The notes under the pieces: model-generated | The model's database searches: none | The model's input: only the letters and a program-made list of their open reading frames with translations | Told to the model about the DNA's origin: nothing | From: Metellina segmentata | Lineage: Eukaryota; Arthropoda; Arachnida; Araneae; Tetragnathidae | Direction of reading: 5' to 3' | DNA length: 64,000 bases | NCBI GenBank assembly: GCA_947359465.1 | Contig: OX375879.1 | Coordinates: 93,118,078 to 93,182,077 of the forward strand | Made by a program: the position numbers and the translations under genes | In this document: positions 21,126-32,114 of the stretch, piece by piece | How positions within the stretch are numbered: the stretch's first letter is position 1 | Layout of the letters: every line of letters starts with the position of its first letter

Positions 21126-21452
21126 GCCGACCAACCGGTATAGTGGTTAAGGTGTTAGCCTCTAGATCGGAAGGTTCCCGGTTCGAATCCGGGTCCTGGC
21201 ATTGATGTTTGTAAACGTATGGTGCAGAGGCGGCTGGTGCACCTTAAATCTGTCGTGGCCGAAAGTCCTCACGTTGGGTTGGCGTGGAAGTTTGGAGAGT
21301 GGGGTGCCAGCTCAGGTGTTGCTTCGTCACCTGACCGTGGCTCAAAATTACGAGGTGTTGTCCTCGGATCTTTCCCTTAAGGGACTGATCCCGGACCGTC
21401 GTCAATAGCCCGTTGTGTTGCTCTAGTACGACGTTAACTAAAATTACCATTA
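21126..21452 (+). mobile_element. Full-length type I SINE
   Basis: Head GCCGACCAACCGG, B box GGTTCGAATCC, tail ACTAAAATTACCATTA. Perfect 12-bp target duplication CCATCTATTCTC at 21114-21125 and 21453-21464. Confidence 0.95.
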
Positions 21453-21744
21453 CCATCTATTCTCAAATGATACAATTATATATCTCGCAGATACATTTGA
21501 TGACCCTGGCGCCATCTATTGCCCATTAAAATTATTAAGATACAATAAGAATATAACACGTGTGAACTCCTCATGGGATTAAAAGTAGACCTATGAAGTT
21601 CGAGAAGAGAACTGTGTCCGCTGATATCAAACTACTACAAAACATTTCAGGTTCTGTGGCTTTTTGCTATGCACTGTACGGTTGTTTCATTTTTTTAAAC
21701 GGTACTTGGTCATGATAAAGTTTTCCTGCTTGGATCGGGCAACG

Positions 21745-22014
21745 ATAGCGCGGTTGGAAGAGTAACGGAATCCAACAAAAGACCGTCGTGTGCAATGGGG
21801 TTTGGTGCACGTTAAATCTGCCGTGCCCTCAAATGTCCTCACGTTGGTGTGGTGTGGATGTTTGGAGAGGTGGGGTGCCAGCTCAGGTGTTGCCTCATCA
21901 TCTGACCGTGGTTCAAAATTACGTGGTATTGTCCTAGGATCTTTAACTGTGGGATTGATCCCGGACCGTCGCCAATAGCCCATTTCGTTTCTCCAGTGAG
22001 ACGCTAATTAAACA
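21745..22014 (+). mobile_element. Older SINE branch copy
   Basis: Body shares GGGGTGCCAGCTCAGGTGTT and GATCCCGGACCGTCG with type I, but the head (GATAGCGCGGTTGGAAGAG) matches the second head type and the tail is CACCTACCTACC. Confidence 0.75.
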
Positions 22015-22152
22015 CCTACCTACCTGCTGGGGTCAGCTTACATAAGTCAGAATCCAGAAGAACCACATGAGATTGTAATATTCGAATCCTAAACCATCGT
22101 TTTTACCAAAAAAGTTATTTGAATTTCATATGTATAGTTAAATTCAAAGTTA

Positions 22153-23034
22153 CTAGCCGGACTGCGCCGGCTAGCTCTCGACGGTGTGTAATAGTGCTTT
22201 TTTTTAAACTTTTTTACACATCGTATTTAAACATGTTTTGATTTGTATATTTTATTTATTTTTTTGAAACAATTCTTCAAATCATTGCGTATTTAGACAA
22301 ATATTTAACGAAAGTTGGTCGAAATATACATATACCGCTACAAAATTACCCATGTCGTGATATTTTGCAGGAAATAGACATATCATTAAAATCTAACTCC
22401 TAAATAATATTTGTCCTCACGTTGGGTTGGCGTGGAAGTTTAGAGAGTGGGGTGCCAGCTCAGGTGTTGCTTCGTCATCTGACCGTGGTTCAAAATTACG
22501 AGGTGTTGTCCTCGAATCTTTCCCTTAAGGGACTGATTCCGGACCGTCGTCAATAGCCCGTTGTGTTGCTCTAGTACGACGGTAACTAAAATTACCATTA
22601 CCATTACCTAAATAATATTTCTGCAATAGGTAATATAAACGATATTGACGAAGACAATAATGATTTATTAACAAAAAGAACACATATTTATAATACTCGG
22701 GAATCCTCAAATATGTCCGCAACATCTCGCAGTCAACTCAAATACCCAAACACGGAATTTTAAATCAAATTAAAAAAGTAAACAATAATTCGGACGTGGC
22801 CAGATACCGGGTAGCAAAATTACGTTTAAATTACTTTTACATCAAAGGAAGAAATTAAAAGTCAGTTCAAACATAAATATTACAATTTAATTCCTTTTTT
22901 TGCATAGAAATTGACCTCGGCTATTTGAAAACAGCAAGAATTAAAAATATCTGGGTTATTGATTGTTGTCATTCGACGATACACAAATAACGTCGATTTC
23001 GGGTCCACGTACGTTAGTGTTTTATATATATAGA
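22153..23034 (-). mobile_element. Non-autonomous Helitron with nested SINE
   Basis: On the minus strand it begins A|TCTATATATATAAAAC at 23034 and ends with hairpin GCCGGCGCAGTCCGGC followed by TAG: the terminal CTAG occupies 22153-22156 and the next base is T. The TC...CTAG ends, A|T insertion site and 3' hairpin are the Helitron hallmarks. No Rep/helicase gene. It is interrupted by a SINE at 22413-22606. Confidence 0.75.
22413..22606 (+). mobile_element. 5'-truncated type I SINE nested in the Helitron
   Basis: Starts GTCCTCACGTTGGGTTGG and ends ATTACCATTACCATTA; perfect 14-bp duplication CCTAAATAATATTT at 22399-22412 and 22607-22620. Confidence 0.93.
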
Positions 23035-23354
23035 TTCCTGTTATACGATGTTTCCGTGTGATTTATCCGGCTCTTGTAATTTGTCATTTGTGTCAAGTGG
23101 TTTTGAATGAGTCGATTCATTTTATTAGTTGACAGGTTGAAACGTAAATGTAATGCGCTTCGAAAACAAGCATCGTTATTCCGTATTCTCACTTTGAGTT
23201 CATCGCTCTGTGCTGGAAGTATAACAGCAATGATGATCACTAGTCCAAGTAACGGGGCGCACAGTACGTTTAAATGACAGGTTCATCATGAAATAAAAAT
23301 ATACTTCCCGAGTATCCAATATACAGGTTGTTTCGAAACTCAAGGGCAAAAATG

Positions 23355-24160
23355 GGTACAGCTACACTCTACGTTTATGACTGATGGCAACGGCTTGGCA
23401 ATTTTTTTTGGCGCACTTCTAAAGTCGCCAAGGAAAGAATTATTTCTTAACCCTTTTCCTGTCACAATTTTTTTTCTTTTTACAACACACTTTTTAAGCA
23501 CATTTCAGAACGTTTTAAAAAGTATATTAAAAAAAAATTTCACAAAAAGTAGTAAGCTTAATCACATATCAAAACACATTTGTGAACCAACAGAGAAACT
23601 AAGCTACGAATGGTAAGAATACCCTGAAACTTATCAATTACACTAAATACAGTGAGCATGTTGAAAAAGAAAAAGATTTACAAAAGAAAAAAAGCAAGAA
23701 ATAATACCTGATAACGTCAGAATTCTCTCGTAAAAAAATAATGAAAACGAAAATGGTCAAAAAAACAAAACTCTTAATCCTGTCGTGAAAACTATTATAA
23801 CAAAATAAAAATTCCACAACTGTCAAAATACAAATAAATGGACCAATGGTATCACAGAAAACGATTTAAAAGGACCAATGCAATAAAAGGATATTTTAAA
23901 AACAAAATAACCAATGGGAGGAAAGAAAAAATTTCAAACGAATCAATGAAATCAAACGATTTTAACGGATTTTGGAAGAACTTTCTAGAATATTCAAAAT
24001 GAAAATTGATAGTTTCCGTTTGCCGAGGTTGCCGTGAAAACCACAACAACAGCAACGAAAGATGGGTTGCCTTAATTTATCGTAACTCGCTACTAGAAGT
24101 GCGCCAAAAAAAATCGCCAAGCCGTTGCCATCACTCATAAACGTAGAGTGTAGCTGTACC
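23355..24160. mobile_element. 806-bp element with 66-bp inverted ends and 8-bp target duplication
   Basis: Left end GGTACAGCTACACTCTACG and its inverted right copy match over 66 bp with two differences. CAAAAATG flanks it on both sides (23347-23354 and 24161-24168). An 8-bp duplication suggests hAT, Merlin or a related class; the GG termini favour Merlin over hAT. The interior is AT-rich with no recognisable transposase, so it is non-autonomous. Confidence 0.88.
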
Positions 24161-24306
24161 CAAAAATGTAAGGGGTGATAGAAAACGTCGAAACAAGCAA
24201 TTTTCACCTCACAATGCATGGGCTTAGAGCAAGCGATGAACCATTAGGAGGTATCCGCTGATACTGTCACATGAAAGAACGAAACACCAAACGGATAGAG
24301 GAGGTA

Positions 24307-25416
24307 CTAAATAATTTTATCGACAGCATGTGTGGCAAAATTATAGAAAATTCTCAAAGAGCAACCACCTGCGGTAATGCAGGCGTTACACCTGCGATGT
24401 AGCGAGGGTCGCAAATTTTCAAACACGCCCGGTATGTCTCGGACGGCACCGGCAGTAACAGAAATCCTGACAACTAGGTCCTCGTCGAAGTCGATGGGGC
24501 TTTCGTAGACGAGACTTTTCAAATGACCCCGCAGGAAAAAATCCAGACAGGAGAGATCGGGTGAGCCTGCCGGCAAAGATGTGGGCCCACCCCGACCAAT
24601 CCATCGCCCTGGGAATTTAGCGTCTAAAGCGCTCCGCACATCCAAGCTCAAATGGGGTGGTGCTTCGTCATGCCGGAACCACATACGTGCTTGTATGTTG
24701 GCTGCAACAGGTTGAAGTAAGTCTGGCAACACCTGTTGTAAAAATGTGAGGTATGTTCTGGCGTCCAGTCGGAATGCCAGAGGGTATGGGCCGATCAAAC
24801 GGTCACCCACAATTCCAGACCAAACATTTACGCTGAAACGCTTCTGATACGCATGAGGACGTGTGTCGTACGGATAGTTAGATGCCCACGCATGAAGGTT
24901 GTGCGTATTAGAAATGCCTTCACGAGGAAAGGTGCATTCATCATTGAATAACACATGTGCACTAAAATCAGGTTGCGCTGCTAGCTGTTGCAAAAACCAA
25001 CGTGCAAACTCGACACGTGGCACATTATCTGCAGGTATCAAGGCTTGCACTTTCTGTGCATGGTAGGGGTGTAATCTTTTGTCCTGTAGTACTCGCCAAA
25101 CAATCGAGTGGGGCACATTTACGGCACGGGAAACCTTTCGCGTGCTAATATCCGGACGATCTTCCACTCTTTGCAGAATGTCCTCTACAACTCGTGGCGT
25201 CCGCACACTCCTTCCATACCCTGTATCATGCATGCCGGTGACAAAGGATCCCGTTTCGCACAGGCACCAATGCAATCGCTAGAACATTTTTCGGTCTGGC
25301 ACGTGTCTTTTCGGGAAACGCTGCCTGTACAGTCTTTCGGCTTCCAGAGCATTCCCATTCGCAAGACTATGCATAAAATGCGTGTCCGCCTTATCCTGAT
25401 TACTGCACGTCGCCAT
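24307..25416 (-). pseudogene. DD41D transposase, intact except for one amber codon
   Basis: Translation from MATCSNQDKADTHFMH (25416) runs in one frame to 24307, interrupted only by TAG at 25279-25281 where the intact homologue has Gln in the motif F-Q-R. A single C-to-T change would explain it. Downstream are the HTH (KVSRAVNVPHSIVWRVLQD), LFNDECTF at the first catalytic position (Asn-Asp-Glu-Cys in place of Thr-Asp-Glu-Ala, Asp kept), FRHDEAPPHLSLDV and SPDLSCLDFFLRGHL. The Asp-Asp spacing is 41 residues. All three catalytic Asp are present. It is roughly half identical to the 5528 copy, so a different family of the same group. Confidence 0.92.
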
Positions 25417-25602
25417 GCCTTCTGAAATCCACGAAAGAAATGACGACGTGTAAGAAAACTCGCGCTTTATGCTTTCCATTACAGCGCCGTCTAGCGGTTC
25501 ACCGCTTGCTCTCCGCCCATGCATTGTATGGTGAAAATTGTTTGTTTAGATGTTTTCTATCATCCCTTAAATTTTGGGCCATGAGTTTCGAAACACCCTG
25601 TA

Positions 25603-26155
25603 TAACTCATACAAAACAAGAATATACACTTTCTCTGACATTTTTATTCACCAGTCAACTGTTAATGCAAAAACTTATTCCACATACCCTATTACAAAAC
25701 ATCCCCTCAACTATGGTCCTTTATCGATTTATCAAAGGAAACATTCGATGGACTACAGTTGAGTGTTCAAAACACAACTATGGTTGAACATTTGTCAAAA
25801 GAAATTTTAAATCTATAGACTACATCGAACAAACAAAAGTGCATAATATCAATTTCTAAGTCTATAGCTATTTTCTAGAAAGCTTTATTTAGAAACTGTA
25901 AGGAAATATCTAAAATAATGAGATGGGTTAGGACCATATGGATGCGAAATTAAGGTAACAGTCAAATTTGTTTTTAATGTGGTTTTATTACCTTGTGTTT
26001 GACGCAACTTGTCCAATTCTGAACCTTGTGAGACCTAAACCAACCAAGCTCATCTGCCTTCCTACCAGAGCTGTATAATACGCTAATACATAAATCACCC
26101 TCCTGTGTGTTTATATAACTCATGTGTCTGCAAATAAACTATTCTTCTCTTGCAG
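25603..26155 (+). other. 3' end of the calmodulin-like gene intron
   Basis: No repeats recognised. Ends in the acceptor TTCTTCTCTTGCAG. Confidence 0.55.
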
Positions 26156-26187
26156 AATTCGTGAACATCCTGACAGGAAAGCAATGA
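26156..26187 (+). CDS. Calmodulin-like protein, terminal coding exon
   Basis: AATTCGTGAACATCCTGACA.. supplies the last residues. Joined to the G left over at 8715 it gives Glu-Phe-Val-Asn-Ile-Leu-Thr-Gly-Lys-Gln-stop, directly after VNYD, reproducing the calmodulin ending YEEFVxMMTxK in position and length. The first codon (Glu) is the 12th ligand residue of the fourth EF loop, so loop 4 is complete and likely binds Ca2+. The exon is preceded by a good polypyrimidine tract and CAG. Stop TGA at 26185-26187. The exact phase match across 17 kb makes chance unlikely. Confidence 0.88.
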
Positions 26188-27433
26188 TGAACGTGCGTGG
26201 TTCGGCGTGTACATATTTTTGCCAACAACAAAAAAAAGCACACACAGATGCTCCTTATTCCCTGTCCCTGGACGTTGAAGCCGAAGCTGCATTGCTCAAG
26301 ATTGAGAAACCCAGATTTTCCGGAGAATTCAGATTCGTCGTGCTATTTTTCTAAGAGAACATCGACAGAACCGCTAGATGGATTTGTTTCCTTTGCCACC
26401 AACCACCTCGAATGAATCTTCTTCAACAAACACTTCTATATTTTTCTCCGAAATGAATATGTGTCCACATGTGAGGCAACTTGATGCAACATTCTTACTC
26501 TAATCCTTTCTTCTTTCGTTTCTAGACACCGAGCACAACACGTGTTCGCAAATACCCTTCAGTCCAGATGCCGTGGATACGTGACGGCATTGTCGAAGTC
26601 TGGAACAGCCGAAGTCTGGGCAGTTTGCCATTTTGCCGTCTGTCCAAAAACCTCGAAATAGAACGAGCGGAAAACGAATTATTCACGTATCACACAAAGA
26701 TGGGAAAGGGGGTGGGCTTCACGCTTTGCATGCTTCGAACCTAGAGTAAGGGTCCGATATTCTGTACTGAATTCGAATTACTGCCGTGCCAATTAATTTC
26801 CGTCGCGTGAAATGTTAATGAGTGAAATCTGAACTCGGTTGGAGATTCGGCTGTCTTGTGATCTGCTTATGACAAATGAACTTTCAAGCTGTATAATGAA
26901 TAATTCAATCTAAAGTAACAATAACATCTACGTGAATAACAACTCTAGTAACAATATTGTAAGCCTTTTCAGCTTGCATCGAAGCTTTTTAGAAACCAAA
27001 TTAAAACATTGGCTATGGAATAACATCGATAAAACATGATATTGAGCAAATGTTCTAAAAATTTAAGGTTAATAATAAATTTTTTTTTGACACCCGCACG
27101 CTGCGAAAGATTTTTAAGGATATCTTTTAGATTCTTAGTTGAAACTTAATTATCTACGTTACTTATGATGCTATCAGAGAATACAGAGCTATGGCATTCA
27201 CAAACCCAATTTTTTTGCATTCAAGTTGCCCTCGGAATTGCAGATTATGATATCTTGTTAACCTATTCCAGCTTATGTATTTATTGTACAAGCCTGTTTT
27301 TCAATTTTTTTCTTGTTTTTCTCCATTGTATGTTCATGCAGGTTTAGTGTTTTGCCATTTTGGGGTACCATTTCCTTCTGTGAGTCAATCTCTCCTAGTC
27401 GTGGCACCCTGTTTATTTTTTGTATATAATAAA
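26188..27433 (+). other. Probable 3' UTR of the calmodulin-like gene
   Basis: No long open frame continues. Candidate polyadenylation signals AATAAA lie at 27074-27079 and 27428-27433; the second is followed by a GT-rich stretch. A polypyrimidine tract plus TAG at about 26510-26525 could be an acceptor of a 3' UTR intron. Extent is inferred only. Confidence 0.4.
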
Positions 27434-27622
27434 TGTAATATCATCAATGTGTGTCTTTTTAATCATCATATAATTATTTATAATGACCAACAAGCACTAA
27501 ACGAACATTGATTCCTTTGTTAGAGAGCAGCGGTAATACACCGAATCTAAGTACTCTTCATCGCAAAATTACAAAGTGCCATATAGGTCCTTCCTTTCAC
27601 AATATATTTACTTCACAGTTAA

Positions 27623-27833
27623 CCCTCCAAATGGTTTCTACGAGATGTCTCGTCCATCAAGATCTGACCAGTTTTGCTTCGACGAGATAACTCGTCATAA
27701 AGACATTTATGATATTTTGATGATGAAGAGATAAAGATGTGGTCAGTTTTCTTCTGACAAGATATCTCGTCCATCAAAATTTCGTCAGTTTTACTAATGA
27801 CGAGATTCCTCTTCGAGAAAACCATAAGGAGGG
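27623..27833. mobile_element. 211-bp MITE with TTAA target duplication (piggyBac type)
   Basis: TTAA at 27619-27622 and 27834-27837 flanks ends CCCTCCAAATGGTTT and, inverted, CCCTCCTTATGGTTTT. TTAA plus CCC termini are the piggyBac signature. The interior repeats GACGAGAT.TCTCGTC-type motifs. Related pieces occur at 29910-29960 and 39270-39390. Confidence 0.82.
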
Positions 27834-27837
27834 TTAA

Positions 27838-28554
27838 GTGTGATTCATACCGCACTTAATATGCTAGAAGAATTTAGGCAAATATGCAATTATAAGAACA
27901 CTTCATATGTAGTTTCTTTTCTGAGCTTTTTATGTATTGTACTTTATTTTCTGCGCTCTAGGTTATTCAGAATTATCGTCCAACTGTTTATTAATATCAC
28001 AGAGCCCGTTTACATAATTCATCAAGAAATGTTTGTTGGAATTAAAAAGTTGCATCATACATATTTGAATCCCTTTTCGGCAGCCATATTTGTTCACCCA
28101 AATCACTGAATTATTCTTTACTCGCAAGTAACAAATAAATTCATGTTATTCATTGTTTATAATAAATTTTTAATATTCCGGAAATGTTAATGAAAGGTGA
28201 ATGTCTTCGTGGAACAGCATGGCGGCAAACGAAAAAACAATAGTTCTCTTAGACAATTCTTGATAGTAATTATTTGGTATTTATAGTATACGTTTAAAAT
28301 ATAAAAAAATGGACCAACTTCTCTTTTAAAGTCCTGCGCTCAACATTAATCAAAGGAACCAATGACACAAATGTTCTTACAAGTAAGTAGAAATATATAA
28401 ACACAGTGAGGTCACGCTAGACGCATCGGACAAAAAGATCCGTGGATTCTGTTCTCCTATGACAACTTTCAGTGAAGGCAAAGAAACCACCAAAAAACGA
28501 GGTTTTACTTCCGGTTACACGCACAAAAAGCACATTCTACTTCAAGGAGCAACA
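27838..28554. other. No gene recognised
   Basis: A frame of 89 codons at 27840-28109 has no recognisable domain. AT-rich. Confidence 0.4.
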
Positions 28555-28822
28555 TAATAGGATCGATCCCTAAGGGAAAGATCAGAGGACAAAGACTCAT
28601 AATTTGAACCTCAGTCAGATGACAAGGTCAAAACCTAAGTTTGCACCCTAATCTATGAACTTTCACACCACGACAACGCAGGACATTTTAGGTTTAAAGA
28701 AGATCTGCAGATTTAAAGTGCACAAGCCCCCATGAACACGTAGGTCATCGTTTCATCTAGTCTCGAACTGACAACCCTCTGGTCGCTATTCCACGACTCT
28801 ACCAGCTGTGCTATTGTGACTC
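28555..28822 (-). mobile_element. Older SINE branch with tRNA-like head
   Basis: On the minus strand the head reads ATAGCACAGCTGGTAGAGTC with B-box-like CAGTTCGAGAC, then a body diverged from type I (GTGTGAAAGTTCATAG, CTGATCTTTCCC). Confidence 0.7.
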
Positions 28823-30037
28823 TGCTAATCCAGACGTTGCTGAAAAAGAAATTAAAAACGAAACTATATGTGCGCGTGCAAACATGAAAATGTTTCGCAA
28901 AACAGATATGATCCATAAAAAGTATCACTGATAGTGTCACGCATTAATAAAACCAAAGCATCATAAACGTTGAAATATGAGTTTGCAAATTTGTATTTCC
29001 ATGACTCGACAGAAGTTATCATGTGAGCTGCTACTTACCGTAAGCTCCTTACTTGTGACAAAAAAAAATAATTCAATTACGAGATATTGATCTCAAATAA
29101 AAAAAAAGCTCGAGATAAGAGTACATTTATTGAATCAACGAGATTATTTTTGTGAAGAACTTGAATCCTTCGCTTGAAAAATCCCATCAGAACTACTAGA
29201 ATTTACAGAATTTTTTTCTAGATTGGTTCGGACCTTTTGTGCAGATTTTGCAAAAATTCCGAATTTTTTCCATTACTATCATTGAGAAAGTATTTGTACT
29301 TATAAGACTTGATCTTTTAACAAGCAGATCAGAAACAACAACTTGGGAAATTATTGAGTGTATGGACAAGAACGCTCCCAGGTGCTAAGTATGTATCTGT
29401 TTGGTAACGCTCCCAGATGTAAGTATGTATCTTGTAAAAACCATAAAAACACTATGAGAAACAAGGTCCTTTCGACGGGAGAGTTAACGCTGTGCGCCAT
29501 ACAGCTGTGTCGCAAGGAACCATTAACACAGCGCTATGATGGCGTAAATTGCTTAGCTGTTCATCCTTTACTACAAAGAAAAATCAAACAAGTAGTGCGA
29601 TCTGTGACCTCCAGGGAGTTTAAAACTCAAGCAGGCGCTTTAAATTCAGTCGAATTTGATGTGCAAAATATTCCTTGGACCCAAGCTTTTTTCACCTAAA
29701 AATAACGACTCTTAAATTCAGTCTCTTGCCTCTAAAACCTCAAAAAAAACTCTTTAAAGCAACACCTGCGTGTGCAATTCATAGCTCAAAACTTCTGCTT
29801 TGCATCACAAAAAAGTTGTTCGTTTTCTCATCTTATCATCTTTCACGTTGGGGCAAATTTAGTTTACCGTAAAACTTTCGTAGGATCGGTATCGCATGAT
29901 GAAGTTGTGTTGAATCCTTCAAGATCTGACTAATTTTGCTAACGACGAGGTGTATCGTCATCAAGAATGTCGATTTAAGATCTGGTGGTTAGTTTGTAAT
30001 AGACGCAGGTATTTTTAAGTGCATTTTTAAAGTAAGA
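28823..30037. other. Mostly unassigned
   Basis: Contains a short local duplication (AACGCTCCCAG..TAAGTATGTATCT at 29371-29430) and, at 29910-29960, a stretch resembling the interior of the TTAA-type MITE (CAAGATCTGACTAATTTTGC). No gene recognised; small frames at 29358-29872 have no domain. Confidence 0.4.
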
Positions 30038-30672
30038 ATCGATTACTGTAACAATGATGCCGAATCGTCTAACCAAGTTATTTTTAACAGAGCAGTCATG
30101 TGAATACTTGTCGACATGTTGGTCACTCTTTTTGAAGTCCTTCTCAATAGCAATTAATTCTTGAGTAGCTTGCGAGCTGTAGGCGGTGCTGGATCGATTA
30201 CTGTAACAATGATGCCGAATCCGCTAATCAATTCATTTTTTAACAGAACAGTCATGTGACTACTAGTCGACATGTTGGTCACTTTTTTTTAAGTCCCTCT
30301 CAATGGCAATTAATGCTTGTGTAGCCTGCGAGCTGCAGGCGGTGTAGGATCGATTACTGTAACAATGATGCCGAATCAGCTAACCAAGTCATTTTTTAGC
30401 AGAGCAATCATGTGGCTACTAGTCGACATGTTGGTCACTTTTTTTGAAGTCCCTCTCAATGGCAATTAATGCTTGTGTAGCCTGCGAGCTGGTGTAGGAT
30501 AAATTACTGTAACAATGATGCCGAATCGGTGAACCAAGTCATTTTTTAGCAGAGCAATCATGTGGCTACTAGTCGACATGTTGGTCACTTTTTTTGAAGT
30601 CCCTCTCAATGGCAATTAATGCTTGTGTAGCCTGCGAGCTGTAGGCGGTGTAGGATCAATTACTGTAACAAT
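30038..30672. repeat. Four-copy ~155-bp tandem repeat
   Basis: Units start at ATCGATTACTGTAACAATGA (30038), 30193, 30349, 30499 and a partial fifth at 30655; spacings 155, 156, 150 and 156. Each contains CGACATGTTGGTCACT and ends GCCTGCGAGCTG. Copies 3 and 4 are nearly identical; the first is most diverged. Confidence 0.93.
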
Positions 30673-32082
30673 CCCGTGTATTTTTCTATTCTGTATGTTT
30701 CAGCTAAAAATTACTAAATTTACTAGACGGGGAAAATATGGCGTGGCCAGATCTGCACCACAAAAAAATACCAAACAACTCAAACAAACAAAAATCGTTA
30801 TCCCAAATCGAATTAAAAAGAAACCTCGAGATAAGATAACACAAAACTGGGTTTGTTTGTTATTCGTAATCATTATAAGTGTCCTCTTTGTGAGACTGGG
30901 AAAGTTGGTAGGGGGTCTGAATAAGGGCACCCATAAGAATCAAAGTGCTCTTTTTCGGAGCAATAGGGTTTGTTTTCGAGCCGAGAGCGGGCACTGTGCC
31001 AGAGAATGTTGAACAGCTGTGAAAGCAATGAATCCTCAGAGCTCTTCGCATGCTGCAAGTGTCAGCGCGGCCGAAGATAAAAAATTACGGAAAATTAGAC
31101 CACGAGCGTGTTTTCTAATTATGCAATCGTCCAATACGTCATGTGGCTGCAGGATTAATTGGATTTTCATGACTTCATTTCAGGAAGAAAAAAAAGACTG
31201 GAAAGAAATTAAAATATAATTAAGTACGGTCGATGAGAGATAGTTTCTTTGCAATTGGGCACTTGCTGAATAACCCATTCAGGTCTTCACACTCTTGCTT
31301 CTGTGACTTATTAATTTCGATGTCATGGAATGCTTCCTTCATTTTGAGGATTTTATCCCAAGAACAGCACATTTGATCTTGCCAATTGTGTAAAATTTTG
31401 ATATTGTGCAACATCAAGTATCTTGTTCGATGTTTTAAAGAAATCTAACTGTCGAATAATGCGTTAACGAGGCAACTCGAAATGTTGCCAAGTCTTTTGG
31501 CTGAGTTGTTTAGGTCAAATTACTAAAACAAACATGTGTACGCTTGTCAAGAAACATCACCAACACTAGTTTGAGAACTTTTTGTCTTTAATTGATGAAG
31601 CATCATTAGGATTAGGTTTGTAAAGGAACAAAACATCAGTCCTGTTAGAAAATGCCTGGAAACTTGAACAATTCGGTATTAAATGTATTTGTTATTCTGC
31701 TATGCATTAAAAAACATACAGACAGTTGACAATCACAAATAATAGCTCCAAACACTTATTTTATATTTCTTTTTACACGCTTTACATATGTATGTAAGAT
31801 TTTGGTGTATTTGTTAGAAGTTGGCGCCATTTTATGGCAAAGTGCTAATTTATCGCCACCTTTCCTTACTTTTTATATCTCGGCAGCTGTATACATTTTA
31901 AGCCCCTCATTTATTTATAATAACCATACTTTAAAAGTCTCATGATATTCTTCGATTGATCGTGACTTCGATACGATCAAACCTCCACTTCAACTTTCAC
32001 TAATTCACTTTTATATTAATTCAAGATATATTTTGTAATTGGCTGATTGAAAGTTGAAGATGTATGGTTATGCAAATTACTT

Positions 32083-32085
<3 letters not shown>
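30673..32085. other. No gene recognised
   Basis: Frames up to 129 codons (30623-31012, +) show no domain and partly overlap the tandem array. Low-complexity and AT-rich sequence. Confidence 0.4.

Positions 32086-32114
<29 letters not shown>
32086..32114. repeat. (TA)n microsatellite
   Basis: About 14 TA units abutting the C-terminal end of the Tc1 transposase relic. Confidence 0.95.

Larger units (their letters stand above)
23324..25600 (-). mobile_element. DD41D transposon with left repeat split by another element
   Basis: Outer ends CAGGTTGTTTCGAAACTCA (left, 23324) and CAGGGTGTTTCGAAACTCAT (right, inverted, ending 25600) with TA at 23322-23323 and 25601-25602. The left terminal repeat continues only after an 806-bp insertion, at 24169-24245, where GATAGAAAAC and CACAATGCATGGGC match the inverted right repeat (25506-25565). 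Without the insertion the element is about 1.46 kb, like the intact copy at 5279. Terminal repeats differ at many sites, so it is older. Confidence 0.9.
8716..26155 (+). other. 17.4-kb intron of the calmodulin-like gene
   Basis: The intron is bounded by GTGAGT (8716) and TTCTTCTCTTGCAG (ending 26155), and the codon split G|AA is restored across it. It houses most of the mobile elements of the left half of the window, in both orientations. No alternative exon was recognised inside it. Confidence 0.85.

Noticed and set aside
21126..21452. Recurring 60-77-codon ORFs (MFVSVWCRGGWC-like and reverse) at 1489, 21202, 51469, 51830, 52215
   Set aside because: They are readings of the type I SINE sequence, not protein genes.
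30623..31012. 129-codon ORF overlapping the tandem repeat
   Set aside because: No recognisable domain; starts inside the 155-bp repeat, hydrophobic and basic stretches look random.
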